Part shown: one piece after another, positions 63,394 through 64,000 of the stretch
How the letters are laid out: every line of letters begins with the position of its first letter
Position numbering within the stretch: position 1 is the first letter of the stretch
Assembly (NCBI GenBank): GCA_963832445.1
Contig: CAWHUM010000026.1
Coordinates: 62,001 to 126,000 of the forward strand
Reading direction: 5' to 3'
Source of the DNA: AWTP1-13 sp963832445
Lineage (GTDB): Bacteria; Pseudomonadota; Alphaproteobacteria; Rhizobiales; Hyphomicrobiaceae
Length of the DNA: 64,000 nt
Program-made: the position numbers and the translations under genes
Notes under the pieces: generated by a model
What the model was told of the DNA's origin: nothing
Databases searched by the model: none
Seen by the model: the letters and a program-made list of their open reading frames with translations, nothing else

Positions 63394-64000
63394 ATGACCC
63401 CCGAGGAACGCCAGCTCATCACCGGTCTTTTCGATCGCATGCGCGGCTACGGCGCGCCGGAGAAGGATCGCGAAGCCGAGGCCGTGATCAACGATGCGAT
63501 GCGGGCCGTCTCCGACGCGGGCTACATGCTGGTACAGTCGGTTCTCGTACAGGAGCATGCGCTGGAGGAGGCGCAAACCCGCATTCAGGAGCTCGAGCGA
63601 CAGGTGCGCAGCGCTGAGAGTGCTGCGCGGCCGGCAGGTTCCGGCAGCTTCCTGGGCGGACTGCTGGGCGGCGGCCGTCCAGCCTCGCCAACCGGGACGT
63701 CCGTGCCGCCGATCGGCACGCGCCCTGCAGCTCCCGCTTACGCCGACGATGACCGTCGGCCGTGGGGGCAAAGCCCGCCCCCGCAGCAAGCGGCACCTGG
63801 GTCGCCGATGGGCGGTGGCTTCCTCCGCTCGGCTATGGCCACGGCTGCCGGTGTTGCCGGCGGCGTATTGGCGGCGAACGCTATCGGCAGTCTGCTGGGT
63901 GGCCATTCCCAAGCGCACGCGGCGACCAGCCGGCCCACTCCACCCGCCAATACCGACGCGGCGGTTCAGCAGGCGCGGCAGGACTGGGAGGACGATGCGC
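63394..64000 (+). CDS. DUF2076 protein, 3' end off window
   Basis: ATG 63394 after AAGGAGGGACGC; 202 codons are visible. N-terminal helical DUF2076 part: MTPEERQLITGLFDRMRGYG, then DREAEAVINDAMRAVSDAGYMLVQSVLVQEHALEEAQTRIQELE. After a Gly/Pro-rich linker comes a hydrophobic Ala/Gly helix (AMATAAGVAGGVLAANAIGSLLGG). The family occurs in many proteobacteria and often near stress genes; the function is unknown, possibly membrane or envelope-associated. The C-terminus is beyond the window. Confidence 0.9.
   Translation, partial: MTPEERQLITGLFDRMRGYGAPEKDREAEAVINDAMRAVSDAGYMLVQSVLVQEHALEEAQTRIQELERQVRSAESAARPAGSGSFLGGLLGGGRPASPTGTSVPPIGTRPAAPAYADDDRRPWGQSPPPQQAAPGSPMGGGFLRSAMATAAGVAGGVLAANAIGSLLGGHSQAHAATSRPTPPANTDAAVQQARQDWEDDA

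Noticed and set aside
63780..63840. GGGFLRSA in the DUF2076 protein as another GGFxNPFA tail
   Set aside because: It lacks the NPFA part, lies in the middle of the protein and is explained by the Gly-rich linker of that family.

Overview
The window is GC-rich DNA from an alphaproteobacterium, most likely of the Hyphomicrobiales or a related soil or metagenomic lineage. The evidence is a split F0 operon with both b and b' subunits, many periplasmic binding proteins of the Liv and TctC types, DUF1127, DUF6455 and DUF6496 small proteins, and the overall codon and repeat style. No tRNA, rRNA or CRISPR array was seen. Many reading frames are interrupted by single-base indels. These breaks are concentrated at about 0.9-6.3, 15.8-31, 51-56 and 62-63.3 kb, while 31-51 kb, including a 3.5 kb smc gene, is clean. 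Draft-assembly errors are therefore more likely than gene decay for most of them. Broken genes are reported as one span with the break noted.

Layout: 1-2.3 kb holds a secreted protein, a redoxin and two DUF6455 proteins. 2.4-7.5 kb is a complete branched-chain-type ABC importer (livM, livH, livF, livG, binding protein) divergent from an IclR regulator. 8.6-10.9 kb is an FKBP lipoprotein and an HpaB-type flavin-dependent aromatic hydroxylase. 11.0-14.7 kb is a partner-switching module: STAS protein, RsbW-like kinase, CHASE2-SpoIIE phosphatase and FecR protein. 14.9-23.7 kb is a second hydroxylase plus second Liv importer, with an alpha/beta hydrolase and a luciferase-like monooxygenase. 24-31.3 kb is a mixed metabolic stretch (MetF, SDR, two TetR genes, SnoaL, cytochrome c, diiron beta-lactamase-fold protein, second luciferase-like enzyme). 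31.4-41.2 kb is the core-genome block (atpI-B-E-F'-F, smc, two DsbA proteins, DUF721, mutY). 41.4-47.8 kb has two TctC proteins, an enolase-superfamily enzyme, an amidohydrolase and an amino-acid binding protein. 48.7-51.1 kb is a Crp/Fnr, Met/His-rich and acetolactate-decarboxylase-like set between two secreted repeat-domain proteins. 53-60 kb has two flavin enzymes, an intact IS630-type element, CitE and MaoC enzymes, a ParDE pair, NAD kinase and CutA. 60-64 kb has a structured leader, a membrane protein, a D-amino-acid PLP enzyme and a DUF2076 protein.

How the genes fit together: each hydroxylase sits beside its own Liv importer, which suggests two related uptake-plus-hydroxylation modules for aromatic or heterocyclic substrates. 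In module 1 the same palindromic half-site (GTTCGAT/ATCGAAC) lies in front of both the IclR/importer promoter region and the hydroxylase. In module 2 the hydroxylase and the importer ATPase LivF share an unusual C-terminal peptide, GGFxNPFA, which occurs once in the hydroxylase and three times in LivF. That shared tail and the structured leader with a sequestered ribosome-binding site at 60.2-60.5 kb are the two most novel-looking signals.
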